DNA of 64,000 nt, taken from assembly GCF_030944405.1 (NCBI RefSeq), contig NZ_CP132339.1, positions 6,651,145-6,715,144 of the forward strand, in the 5' to 3' direction. The notes beneath the pieces are model-generated. The model was not told where the DNA came from. It was given only the letters and a program-made list of their open reading frames with translations, and did no database searches. This document shows positions 1-8,970 of the stretch, in pieces (position 1 is the stretch's first letter; the number at the start of each line of letters is the position of its first letter). This DNA comes from Janthinobacterium sp. J1-1 (lineage in GTDB: Bacteria > Pseudomonadota > Gammaproteobacteria > Burkholderiales > Burkholderiaceae_D). The position numbers and the translations under genes were made by a program.

Positions 1-603
1 CATGCGGATCTCGGCAGCCGTCTCGAAGTTCGGGCCCGGATACGCCACGAACACGCCTTCATGCAGCGTGATGCCGTTGGCGGCAGCCGTGTCTTTCACC
101 TGCTGGCGCAGCTCGGCGTCATAGGCGTTGGCCATGCTGAAGAAGCGCGGGCCGAAACGGTCGTCGTTCGGGCCGACCATCGGGGTGCCCGGCAGCAGGT
201 TGATATGGTCGCTGATGGCCACCAGGCTGCCGGCGTCCACTTCAGGGCGCAGGGAACCGGCGGCATTGGTGACGAACAGCATTTCGCAGCCCAGCAGTTT
301 CAGGGTACGGATGGCGCTGGTCATCACGCCCATGCCGTAGCCTTCGTAGAAATGGCCGCGGCCTTTCATGCACACCACCGCCACGCCCGACAGGGTGCCG
401 ACCACCAGTTCGCCGGCATGGCCGTGCACGGTGCTGATCGGGAAGCCCGGCAGTTCGTCGAAGCTGATGCTGACGGCGTCCGTCATCTGCTCGGCCAATA
501 CGCCCAAGCCCGAGCCGAGTATCATCGCCACGCGCGGCTTGAAATTTTCTGGGGCGCGGGCGCGGATGATTTCGGCGGCGTGGAAAGGGGCGTTATTCGA
601 CAT
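1..603 (-). CDS. Purine nucleoside phosphorylase, class II xanthosine/inosine type (partial, C-terminus off window)
   Basis: The first 201 codons of a PNP/MTAP-family phosphorylase, which splits purine nucleosides with phosphate into base and (deoxy)ribose-1-phosphate in the cytoplasm. Visible family motifs are ILGSGLG near residue 28 (phosphate loop), GHAGELVVG, MKGRGHFYEGYG and VTNAAGSL, followed by a segment resembling the purine-site region. The ATG at 603 has a GAGGA ribosome site just upstream. The gene runs off the left edge, so the last part (usual length about 270 residues) is missing. It diverges from the pseudouridine genes and shares a promoter module with the nucleoside transporter at 4264, which fits salvage of imported nucleosides. 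XapA and PunA-type names are both possible. Confidence 0.9.
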   Translation of the reverse strand, partial: MSNNAPFHAAEIIRARAPENFKPRVAMILGSGLGVLAEQMTDAVSISFDELPGFPISTVHGHAGELVVGTLSGVAVVCMKGRGHFYEGYGMGVMTSAIRTLKLLGCEMLFVTNAAGSLRPEVDAGSLVAISDHINLLPGTPMVGPNDDRFGPRFFSMANAYDAELRQQVKDTAAANGITLHEGVFVAYPGPNFETAAEIRM

Positions 604-732
604 GATGGTCCTCGTGATTGATGAGTTGGTCTGCGGATCGGTGTTGGATCTTTTGCTTGAATCCTGCAGCAGGCGTGGTAGGCGCGATTCTGTACAGGAC
701 TATCGACATGCGGTTGGGTGCTATCAGGCGCC

Positions 733-803
733 ACTATGCATCAAGCGCAATATGTATGGCAAATACCATTTTTCTTGCGCATTTATACAAAAGATATATA
801 AAT
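733..803 (-). promoter_or_regulatory. Phosphorylase promoter with upstream inverted-repeat operator (LysR-type site)
   Basis: Read on the minus strand, an ATTTATAT-like inverted repeat (781-803, arms of 8 with 7 between, one mismatch) precedes GTATTTGCCATACATA (751-766). The latter contains a -35 TTGCCA (757-762), and an 18-bp spacer leads to a -10-like CATAGT (733-738). The repeat is centred about 65 bases before the predicted start of transcription, the usual place for a LysR-type recognition site. The same arrangement recurs at 3990-4060 in front of the transporter operon. The predicted leader is about 120 nt. Confidence 0.7.
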
Positions 804-859
804 GGCCGGCATTATAAAGCAGCGGGCCCGGCCCTGCCAGCAATGGGGGCAGACTGCGA

Positions 860-888
860 TTGACAGCCTTAAAACAAAAGTTTAATCT
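860..888 (+). promoter_or_regulatory. Predicted promoter of the pseudouridine kinase gene
   Basis: A perfect -35 TTGACA (860-865), a 17-bp spacer and a -10-like TAATCT (883-888). Transcription would begin near 895, downstream of the in-frame TTG at 888 and upstream of the GTG at 918, so it argues for the GTG as translation start. Confidence 0.5.
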
Positions 889-917
889 TGCGGACAATTG
901 TTTATTCCAGGCCCGCC

Positions 918-2051
918 GTGACCGACCTTTCCAAAAAAGACCAGCTGTATGCGCTGATACGCAGCAATCCCTTTATTTCGCAGCAGGAACTGGCGACCGA
1001 ACTGGGTTTGTCCCGTTCGGCCGTGGCCGGCCATATCGCCGGCCTGATCCGCGAACGCCGCCTGCTGGGCCGCGCCTATGTGCTGCCCGACAGCCGGCCC
1101 GTGCTGTGCCTGGGCGCCGCCAACCTGGACCGCAAGATGCGCACCCTGGCCGCCTTGCAGATGGGCACCTCGAACCCTGTGCGCTCGACCGAGGTATTTG
1201 GCGGCGTGGGCCGCAATATCGCGGAAAACCTGGCCCGCTTGGGCTTGCCGGTGGCACTGTTGACAGCGCTGGGCGACGATGCGGCCGGCCACGCGCTGCA
1301 AACCCATGCGGAAGACGCCGGCATCGACATGCGCGGCAGCTTGCACCTGGCCAATACCGGCAGCGGCACTTATACGGCCGTGCTCGACGAACACGGCGAA
1401 ATGCTGCTGGCGATGGCCAATATGCAGCTGTATGAACAGCTGACGCCGGCCTTTCTGCACAGCCGCCAGCCGCAGCGCGCGCAAGCGGCGCTGACCGTCT
1501 GCGACCTGAATCTTGGCATGGAGAGCGTGGCCTTTCTGCTGGACGAAGCAAGGGCGGCCGAGGAGAACGCCGCACCGCTGGTGATCGTGGCCGTCTCGCA
1601 GCCGAAGATGGCGCACCTGCCGCAAGACCTGGCGGGCTTGCAGCTGCTGATCCTGAACCGTGGCGAGCTGGAAACGCGTGTCGCGCGCGCCCTGCCGACC
1701 GACGAGGCGCTGCGTGATGCCTGCCACGAAGTGCTGCGCCAGGGTGTGCGCCAGTTGATCGTCACGCTGGGCGCACACGGCGTGTTGTTCAGCGATGGCG
1801 CAGGAGCGGACGCAAGCATGGCCCACCTGCCCGCCCTGGCCGTCGACGCGATCGATGTCACCGGCGCCGGCGACGCCTTTTCCGCCGCCGTCTGCTGGTC
1901 GCTGTATCACGACAGCAATGATTTACGACTGGCATGCCGGCGCGGCCTGAAGCTGGCCGCCATGACCCTGGCCTCCAGCGCCACCGTGTCAACCCTGATT
2001 TCCGCCAGCGTCCTCGACGATATCGAAGACGGCCCTATTCCCCTTGATTGA
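918..2051 (+). CDS. psuK: Pseudouridine kinase (PfkB family) with N-terminal winged-helix domain
   Basis: Phosphorylates pseudouridine to pseudouridine 5'-phosphate, the step before PsuG. Residues 1-50 form a winged-helix DNA-binding domain ([19 protein letters not shown]); a PfkB/ribokinase fold follows. The fold shows the GGVGRN motif typical of the N-terminal PfkB signature and the C-terminal catalytic DVTGAGDAF anion hole with its Asp base. GTG at 918 is preferred because the predicted promoter leaves the upstream TTG (888) untranscribed. The ribosome site is weak. The next gene, psuG, begins 13 bases after the stop, a classic psuK-psuG pair. The HTH fusion suggests the kinase may also regulate, which is inference. 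Confidence 0.88.
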   Translation: MTDLSKKDQLYALIRSNPFISQQELATELGLSRSAVAGHIAGLIRERRLLGRAYVLPDSRPVLCLGAANLDRKMRTLAALQMGTSNPVRSTEVFGGVGRNIAENLARLGLPVALLTALGDDAAGHALQTHAEDAGIDMRGSLHLANTGSGTYTAVLDEHGEMLLAMANMQLYEQLTPAFLHSRQPQRAQAALTVCDLNLGMESVAFLLDEARAAEENAAPLVIVAVSQPKMAHLPQDLAGLQLLILNRGELETRVARALPTDEALRDACHEVLRQGVRQLIVTLGAHGVLFSDGAGADASMAHLPALAVDAIDVTGAGDAFSAAVCWSLYHDSNDLRLACRRGLKLAAMTLASSATVSTLISASVLDDIEDGPIPLD

Positions 2052-2064
2052 CAGGATAAACAGC

Positions 2065-2994
<930 letters not shown>

Positions 2995-3011
2995 TAGGAC
3001 TGCTGTAAAGA

Positions 3012-3041
3012 AACGCGCAGGTGCCGACCGGCCCGCGCGTT
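3012..3041 (+). terminator. Hairpin between psuG and the LysR-type gene
   Basis: AACGCGC (3012-3018) pairs with GCGCGTT (3035-3041) around a GC-rich loop. Only a short mixed T tract follows, so it is a weak terminator or mRNA-stabilising stem separating psuG from the regulator gene. Confidence 0.35.
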
Positions 3042-3075
3042 GTTCCCTCCAGGCATCACGCACGCCAAGGAAAGC

Positions 3076-3978
3076 ATGTCCATCGATCTGAAACAGTTAA
3101 AGTATTTTCTCGCCGTCGCCGAGGAGAAAAGCTTCAGCCGCGCAGCCGAGCGCCTGCATATCTCGCAGCCGCCCTTGAGCCAGCAGATCATGAAACTGGA
3201 AAACGAACTGGGCGTGCGCCTGTTTGCGCGCACCACCCGCACCTTCGAACTGACGGTGGCGGGCAAGGCCCTGATGCACGAGGCGGCCGACCTGCTGGGG
3301 AAGATGCGCATGACCATCGATACCATCCGCCAGATCGACCGTGGCGAAGTGGGCCGCTTGCGGGTCGGCATCGTCGGCTCGGCCATGTGGGGCCCGATCC
3401 CCAGCCTGCTGGAACAATTCCAGTCCAAATTTCCCCGCGTTACCTGGACCATCCATGAACTGGGGCCGACGGTGCAATACGAAGCGCTGCGCAGCAAGCA
3501 GATCGACGTCGGCTTCTGGCGCGAACCCAAGCTCAACGACGATGACCTGCGCCACGACAATCTGCGCCAGGAACTGTGCTTCCGTGAAAATGTCTGCGTG
3601 GCCGTCAACGAACACCACCGGCTGGCCAAGAGCGCGTCCATCGAACTGATCGATATCGCCGACGAACCGATGCTGAGCCTGGCGCTGGACAAGTCCGCCT
3701 TTCCCCGCTACCTGGTGCAATGCTGCGTCAATGCCGGCTTCGAGCCGATGATTTTCCAGGAAGCCAACGAACCGCAAACCCTGTTGGCCATGGTGGGCGT
3801 CGGCCTGGGCGTGACCCTGGTGCCGGAAACCACCAGCCGCATCGGCTGGCCCGGCGTGGTGTTCCTGCCGATCAAGACCAATCCGCCATCGGCCAATCTG
3901 TATATCAGCTACACCACGCTCGACGACGCGCCCGTGGTACGCGCCTTTCTGAATATCCTCAACCCGCCGGCCGCCTGA
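3076..3978 (+). CDS. LysR-family transcriptional regulator of the nucleoside cluster
   Basis: A 300-residue LysR-type regulator. The N-terminal winged helix (about residues 5-65) shows the typical LKQLKYFLAVAEEKSFSRAA and ISQPPLSQQI segments, followed by a periplasmic-binding-protein-like effector domain. The ATG at 3076 has AAGGAAAG directly upstream. It lies between psuG and the BMP transporter. An inverted repeat with the T-N11-A geometry of LysR sites begins 12 bases after its stop and recurs before the nucleoside phosphorylase gene. It is therefore the best candidate to activate both promoters, perhaps in response to a nucleoside or base; the effector is not visible in the sequence. Confidence 0.9.
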   Translation: MSIDLKQLKYFLAVAEEKSFSRAAERLHISQPPLSQQIMKLENELGVRLFARTTRTFELTVAGKALMHEAADLLGKMRMTIDTIRQIDRGEVGRLRVGIVGSAMWGPIPSLLEQFQSKFPRVTWTIHELGPTVQYEALRSKQIDVGFWREPKLNDDDLRHDNLRQELCFRENVCVAVNEHHRLAKSASIELIDIADEPMLSLALDKSAFPRYLVQCCVNAGFEPMIFQEANEPQTLLAMVGVGLGVTLVPETTSRIGWPGVVFLPIKTNPPSANLYISYTTLDDAPVVRAFLNILNPPAA

Positions 3979-3989
3979 TGTTGCCTTGG

Positions 3990-4060
3990 ATTTATATCCG
4001 ATACATATAAATCCATAAACAAAAACGTATTTGCCATACATATCGGCCATGATGCATAGT
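3990..4060 (+). promoter_or_regulatory. Transporter operon promoter with upstream inverted-repeat operator (LysR-type site)
   Basis: A perfect ATTTATAT-N7-ATATAAAT inverted repeat (3990-4012) is followed 14 bases later by GTATTTGCCATACATA (4027-4042), which holds the -35 TTGCCA (4031-4036). An 18-bp spacer leads to CATAGT (4055-4060) within TGATGCATAGTGG. Spacing and sequence match the module at 733-803 base for base over the core promoter parts. The predicted start is near 4067, giving a leader of nearly 200 nt before the binding-protein gene. That leader holds no riboswitch I recognise. Confidence 0.7.
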
Positions 4061-4263
4061 GGTTCGAACGCCTAAGGCGAACTGTTGCATACGCATCACA
4101 CCCTGGTCACAACAACCGCAGCGAACAGCAACTTTCTTCTGCGATACGGTGCAATGTTGATAAGGAACCATCGATTCTTGCAGGCGTAACAGGCTAAATC
4201 GGCCCCAAATTTTCTGTTTGCCCTATAAAAAATATACAATATCGATCTTCCAGGAGCCAATTC

Positions 4264-5259
4264 ATGAAACTTACACAATTTAGTTTGACGATCGCAGCCG
4301 CTTTTCTGGCTGCTCAAGCGTCCGCGGCTAACCCAAAATTGGGTGTCGTGTATGACGCGGGCGGCAAGTTCGACAAGTCGTTCAACCAATCCGCTTTCGA
4401 AGGCGCCGAGCGCTTCAAAAAAGACACCGGCATTTCCTTTATCGAAGTACAGGCTTCCAGCGATACGCAAGCCGAGCAAGTCATGCGCGGCCTGGCCCGC
4501 AAGAAACTCGACATGATCGCCGCGATCGGTTTTGCCCAGACGCAAGCCGTGCAAAAGGTCGCCAAGGAATTTCCCAATGTGAAATTCGTGCTGATCGACG
4601 GCCAGGCCGCTGGCGCCAACGTCAACTCGGTGGTGTTCAAGGAAGAAGAAGGCTCCTACCTGGTGGGCGTGGCGGCTGCCATGGCCAGCAAGAGCAAGAA
4701 AATCGGTTTTATCGGCGGCATCGATATTCCACTGATCCGCAACTTTGCCTGCGGTTACGCGCAAGGCATCAAGGCCGTCAATCCGAAAGCGGAACTGACG
4801 CAAAACATGGTCGGCACCACCTCGGGCGCCTGGAACGATCCGGCCAAGGGCGGTGAACTGGCCCGCTCGCAATTCGAGCGCGGCGTCGACGTGGTGTTCG
4901 CGGTCGCCGGCGGCAGCGGCATGGGGACTTTGCAGATGGCCAAGGAAAAAGGCAAGCTGGCGATCGGCGTCGATTCGAACCAGAATCATCTGTATCCGGG
5001 CACCATGCTGACCTCGATGGTCAAGCGCGTCGACAACACCGTCTATGACAGCTTCATGCAAGTGAAAAACGGCACCTGGAAAGGCGGCGTCAGCTACAAG
5101 GGCCTGAAAGAAGGCGGCGTGGATTGGGCGCTCGACGCGAACAACCGCAAGCTGATCACGCCGGAAATCGAAAAGCGTGTGTTGGGTGTGCGCAAGGACA
5201 TTATCGATGGCAAGATCAAGGTGATCGATTACCGCGTCGGCAGCAGCTGCCCGGTTTAA
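4264..5259 (+). CDS. BMP-family nucleoside-binding protein of an ABC transporter
   Basis: Periplasmic substrate-binding protein of the BmpA/Med (PnrA-like) family, which binds purine and other nucleosides. A signal peptide covers about residues 1-21 (hydrophobic core then AQASA), and the mature start KLGVVYDAGGKFDKSFNQ is typical of the family. FIGGIDIPLIRNF and AVAGGSGMGTLQ blocks follow. Length is 331 residues, as usual. There is no lipobox, so it is a free periplasmic protein. The ATG is preceded by AGGAG. First gene of a four-gene transporter operon; the hairpin after it could raise its transcript level relative to the membrane genes. Confidence 0.93.
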   Translation: MKLTQFSLTIAAAFLAAQASAANPKLGVVYDAGGKFDKSFNQSAFEGAERFKKDTGISFIEVQASSDTQAEQVMRGLARKKLDMIAAIGFAQTQAVQKVAKEFPNVKFVLIDGQAAGANVNSVVFKEEEGSYLVGVAAAMASKSKKIGFIGGIDIPLIRNFACGYAQGIKAVNPKAELTQNMVGTTSGAWNDPAKGGELARSQFERGVDVVFAVAGGSGMGTLQMAKEKGKLAIGVDSNQNHLYPGTMLTSMVKRVDNTVYDSFMQVKNGTWKGGVSYKGLKEGGVDWALDANNRKLITPEIEKRVLGVRKDIIDGKIKVIDYRVGSSCPV

Positions 5260-5276
5260 CTTTCTTCGTATCTCTG

Positions 5277-5312
5277 AACGCGCCGCCGGGGTTGACCTCC
5301 GCGCGGCGCGTT
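5277..5312 (+). terminator. Intra-operon hairpin after the binding-protein gene
   Basis: AACGCGCCGC (5277-5286) pairs exactly with GCGGCGCGTT (5303-5312), with further pairing inside the loop. It lies between the binding-protein stop and the ATPase start, with only a short T run after it. This suits partial termination or 3'-end protection, giving excess binding protein. Confidence 0.5.
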
Positions 5313-5315
5313 TCC

Positions 5316-6869
5316 ATGAAACTATCCAGTTATGAGCCTATGCAGCCAGCAGTAGAATTTCGCAGCATTTCCAAGCATTTTGGACATGTGAAGGCGAACA
5401 CCGACGTCAGTTTCTCCATCGCCAAGGGCAGCATCCACGGCCTGGTGGGGGAAAACGGCGCCGGCAAATCGACCTTGATGAGCATCCTGTACGGGTATTA
5501 CCGTGCCGACGGCGGAGAAATCCTGCTCGACGGAAAAGTACAGCCTATCCGCAACAGCCAGGAAGCCATCGAACTGGGCATCGGCATGGTGCACCAGCAT
5601 TTCATGCTGGTCGAGAACTTCACCGTGCTCGACAATATCATGCTGGGCACGGAAGGCGGTTTCCGCCTGGCCAACCATCGCGCCGAAGCCGAAGCGAAGC
5701 TGCGCGAGATCTGCACGCGCTACCGCCTCGACGTCGACCCGCTGGCCAAGATCGAAGATTTGTCGGTCGGCGCCCAGCAGCGCGTGGAGATCCTCAAGCA
5801 GATCTACCGCAGCGCCAATATCCTGATCCTCGACGAGCCGACGGCCGTGCTGACGGCGCAGGAAACGGCGTCGCTGTTCGAGATCCTGCGCCTGTTCAAG
5901 GAGCAGGGCAAGACCATCATCCTGATCACGCACAAGCTGCAGGAAATCCTGGAAATCACCGACAACGTCACCGTCATGCGCGGCGGCACGGTGGTGGGCG
6001 CCGTGGCAACAGTCGGTACCTCGAAGGAAGAGCTGGCCAACATGATGGTGGGCCGCCCGATCCAGAGCCACTTGCCGCGCGCGCCCTACAACCCGGGCGC
6101 GACCGTGCTGGAAGTGGACGGCTTGCAACTGGCCGACGAGCAGCAGGTCAAACTGCTGGCCGACATCGGTTTCAATCTGCGCGCCGGCGAAATCGTCGCC
6201 ATTGCAGGGGTCTCGGGCAATGGCCAGAGCGAACTGCTGGAGATCTTGTCCGGCATGCGTCTGCCCACCTCGGGCAAGCTGCGCTTCCAGGGCAAGGACC
6301 TGCCGTTCGGCAAGCGTCACGACGCCGACGGCCTGCCGCTGGTGTTCCGCGACCTGGGCATCGCCCATATTCCGGAAGACCGCTTGCGCGACGGCGTGGT
6401 GAAAAATTTCTCGGTAATGCAGAACACCATCCTCGGTTACCAGGATCACCTGAAAAACCGCTGGGGCCTGTTCAACTTCAAGGCCATCGGCGCGCGTTGC
6501 GCGGAACTGCTGAAAACCTTCGACGTGCGCCCGGCCAATCCGGACCTGCGCATCGGCCTGCTGTCGGGCGGTAACCAGCAGAAGGTGGTGATCGCGCGCG
6601 AAGTGCTGGCCAAGCCGACACTGATGCTGGTCGGGCAACCGACGCGCGGCGTCGATATCGGCACCATCGAAAGCATCCATACGCAATTGCTGGCCCTGCG
6701 CGACGCGGGCGTGGCGATCCTGCTGGTGTCGGTCGAACTGGAAGAAGTGCGGGCGCTGGCCGACCGCATTCTGGTCATGTGCGGCGGACGCATCACCGGC
6801 GAACTGAAAATTGAAGAATTCGATACCACCCGCATCGGCCTGCTGATGGGGGGAATGCACAAATCATGA
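5316..6869 (+). CDS. ABC transporter ATP-binding protein (two nucleotide-binding domains), nucleoside uptake
   Basis: Energises nucleoside import. Two ABC domains lie in tandem in 517 residues, as in RbsA-like and nucleoside/simple-sugar ATPases. Domain 1 has the Walker A GENGAGKST and Walker B ILILDEPTAVL. Domain 2 has a degenerate Walker A (GVSGNGQSELLEIL), the signature LSGGNQQKVVIARE and the family-typical VGQPTRGVDIG. The ATG at 5316 is preferred, with an alternative in frame at 5340. The stop overlaps the next start by four bases (ATGA), so translation is coupled to the first permease. Confidence 0.93.
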   Translation: MKLSSYEPMQPAVEFRSISKHFGHVKANTDVSFSIAKGSIHGLVGENGAGKSTLMSILYGYYRADGGEILLDGKVQPIRNSQEAIELGIGMVHQHFMLVENFTVLDNIMLGTEGGFRLANHRAEAEAKLREICTRYRLDVDPLAKIEDLSVGAQQRVEILKQIYRSANILILDEPTAVLTAQETASLFEILRLFKEQGKTIILITHKLQEILEITDNVTVMRGGTVVGAVATVGTSKEELANMMVGRPIQSHLPRAPYNPGATVLEVDGLQLADEQQVKLLADIGFNLRAGEIVAIAGVSGNGQSELLEILSGMRLPTSGKLRFQGKDLPFGKRHDADGLPLVFRDLGIAHIPEDRLRDGVVKNFSVMQNTILGYQDHLKNRWGLFNFKAIGARCAELLKTFDVRPANPDLRIGLLSGGNQQKVVIAREVLAKPTLMLVGQPTRGVDIGTIESIHTQLLALRDAGVAILLVSVELEEVRALADRILVMCGGRITGELKIEEFDTTRIGLLMGGMHKS

Positions 6870-7945
6870 ATAACGACTTGCCACGCTGGGCGACAGCCTT
6901 TGTCATGCCCATGTTAAACCTGCTGTCGGCCCTGCTGGTCGCGGCACTGGTGATCTATCTGCTGGGCGAAGATCCGGGCGAATCGCTGGGCATCCTTGTC
7001 AACAGCGCCATCCTCAATCCGGAAGGCCTGAGCTACACCCTGTTCTACGCCAGCACCTTCATCTTCACGGGGCTATCCGTGTCGGTGGCGATGCAGGCCG
7101 GCCTGTTCAATATCGGCAGCGAAGGCCAGATGTATATCGGCGGCCTGGGCCTCACCGTCGCCATGCTGGCGTTCGACCAGACCCTGCCCGCCTGGCTCTT
7201 GATCCCGGCCGCCATGATCGGCGCCGCCCTGTTCGGCGCGCTGTGGGGCTTGTTGCCAGGCTATCTGCAGGCCAAGCGCGGCAGCCATATCGTGGTCACC
7301 ACCATCATGTTCAACTTCATCGCCGCCAGCCTGATGAACTTCGTGATCGTGAAATACCTGATTCCGCCGGGCGAGCAGAACACGGCCAGCCGCGTGTTTG
7401 CCGCAGGCGGCGAAATGCCGCGCCTGTCGACCTGGTTCCCGGCCCTGGGCGACACGCCGCTGAACATCAGTTTTATTCTGGCCATCATCGCGCTGGCCGT
7501 GTATGGCGTGATGGTCTGGCGCTCGTCGTGGGGCTTCAAGCTGCGCGCCACCGGCCTGAACAAGCATGCGGCGCACTATGCGGGCGTGTCGATCAGCAAG
7601 ATGATCATTATCGTCATGCTGATTTCGGGTGCGCTGGCGGGCCTGGGTTCGGTCAACTCGATCATGGGTTCGACCCACTACCTGTCGCTCAACTTCGTCG
7701 GCGGCGCGGGTTTCATCGGCATCGCGATTGCGCTGATGGGCCGCCAGCATCCGGTCGGCATCTTCCTGTCGGCAGTGCTGTTCGGCGCGCTGATACAGGG
7801 CGGGTTTGACTTGTCGCTGGAAAAACCGAATATCCCGACCGAGACCTTCATCTTTATCCAGGGCCTGATCATCCTGTTCTGCGGCGCGATGGAGAACTTC
7901 TACGCCCCGGCCATTTCCGCCCTGCTCAAGCGCACCAAAGGCTAA
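6866..7945 (+). CDS. ABC transporter permease, nucleoside uptake (first permease)
   Basis: Inner-membrane permease of the branched-chain/simple-sugar superfamily (BPD_transp_2), 359 residues, with about eight to ten hydrophobic segments. The conserved loops SVAMQAGLFNIGSEGQMYIG and RATGLNKHAAHYAGVS are the hallmarks of the nucleoside (NupP/YufP-like) branch. Its start overlaps the ATPase stop, and the second permease begins 4 bases after its own stop. Together they form the membrane channel. Confidence 0.92.
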   Translation: MNNDLPRWATAFVMPMLNLLSALLVAALVIYLLGEDPGESLGILVNSAILNPEGLSYTLFYASTFIFTGLSVSVAMQAGLFNIGSEGQMYIGGLGLTVAMLAFDQTLPAWLLIPAAMIGAALFGALWGLLPGYLQAKRGSHIVVTTIMFNFIAASLMNFVIVKYLIPPGEQNTASRVFAAGGEMPRLSTWFPALGDTPLNISFILAIIALAVYGVMVWRSSWGFKLRATGLNKHAAHYAGVSISKMIIIVMLISGALAGLGSVNSIMGSTHYLSLNFVGGAGFIGIAIALMGRQHPVGIFLSAVLFGALIQGGFDLSLEKPNIPTETFIFIQGLIILFCGAMENFYAPAISALLKRTKG

Positions 7946-7949
7946 CACC

Positions 7950-8921
7950 ATGACACTCGACGACTTTCATTTCGCCAGCATCCTGGTCTCGACCGTGCGC
8001 AATGCGCCGGTGCTGATCTTTGCCGCCATGGCCGGCCTGTTCGCCGAACGCAGCGGCATGATCGATATCGGCCTGGAAGGCAAGATCCTGGCCAGCGCCT
8101 TCGCTTCCGCCGCCGTGGCCTACACCACGCAAAACCCGTATTACGGCATGGCGGCCGGCATGCTGGTCTGCGTCGCGCTGGCCTTGCTGCAAGCCTATGT
8201 CAGCATCACGCAAAAGGGCAACCAGCTGGTGGCCGGCATGGCCATCAATATCGCCATGAGCGGGCTGACTTTTGTCCTGGCGCAGTTCTTCTTCCAGCAA
8301 GGCGGCCGCACGCCCGACCTGGGGTCGGCGCGATTGTTCGACGTGGTGCTGCCGGGCACCCAGTATGTGGAACATATCCCGTTCATCGGCTGGGTGTATG
8401 CCCACCTGATCGGCGGCCATTCCATCCTGGTCTATCTCGCCTTCCTGTTGATCCCGCTGGTGCACTGGCTGCTGTACCACACACGCTTCGGCCTGCGCCT
8501 GCGCGCCTGCGGCGAAAACCCGCACGCGGCCGATTCGGCCGGCGTCAGCGTGGAAGCGACCCGCTATATGGCCATGCTGGTGGCCGGCATCCTGTGCTCA
8601 TTTTCCGGTGCGTATCTGGCCATCGTGCAAAGCGGTTTTTTCCTGCGTGACATGTCGGCCGGCGCCGGCTACCTGGCCCTGACGGCCATGGTGTTCGGCA
8701 ACTGGCGTCCGGTCTACACCTTCCTCGGCTGCCTGATGTTCGGCTTCTTCAGCGCGATCCAGATCCAGATCGAAGGCGTCGACCTGCCCATCGTCGGCCG
8801 CATCCCCGGCTCGCTGATCCAGATGGTGCCGTACGTGGTGACCGTGATCGTGCTGGCCGGCCTGATGGCCAAGTCGGTGGCACCAAAGGCGATCGGCATT
8901 CCATTCGTCAAATCGCGCTAA
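7950..8921 (+). CDS. ABC transporter permease, nucleoside uptake (second permease)
   Basis: The 323-residue partner permease (NupQ/YufQ-like). The short ERSGMIDIGLEGKIL loop near residue 35 and RACGENPHAADSAGVSV in the middle parallel those of the first permease, as expected for a heterodimeric channel. Multiple hydrophobic segments span the whole length. Last gene of the operon, followed at once by a strong bidirectional terminator. Confidence 0.92.
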   Translation: MTLDDFHFASILVSTVRNAPVLIFAAMAGLFAERSGMIDIGLEGKILASAFASAAVAYTTQNPYYGMAAGMLVCVALALLQAYVSITQKGNQLVAGMAINIAMSGLTFVLAQFFFQQGGRTPDLGSARLFDVVLPGTQYVEHIPFIGWVYAHLIGGHSILVYLAFLLIPLVHWLLYHTRFGLRLRACGENPHAADSAGVSVEATRYMAMLVAGILCSFSGAYLAIVQSGFFLRDMSAGAGYLALTAMVFGNWRPVYTFLGCLMFGFFSAIQIQIEGVDLPIVGRIPGSLIQMVPYVVTVIVLAGLMAKSVAPKAIGIPFVKSR

Positions 8922-8940
8922 CGTCAAGTTGGCACGCACA

Positions 8941-8970
8941 AAAAAGCGAAGCCCGCGGGCTTCGCTTTTT
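8941..8970. terminator. Bidirectional intrinsic terminator
   Basis: AAAAAGCGAAGCCC pairs with GGGCTTCGCTTTTT as a near-continuous palindrome with A/T runs on both sides. It serves the transporter operon on the plus strand and the convergent Nudix gene, whose stop codon abuts it, on the minus strand. Confidence 0.85.

Noticed and set aside
751..766. GTATTTGCCATACATA (its complement here) as a PurR operator
   Set aside because: It does not match the ACGCAAACG-type PurR box, and it is better explained as the -35 part of a promoter.
4067..4263. A purine riboswitch in the transporter leader
   Set aside because: None of the conserved junction or loop sequences of guanine/adenine, PRPP or ppGpp riboswitches were seen.
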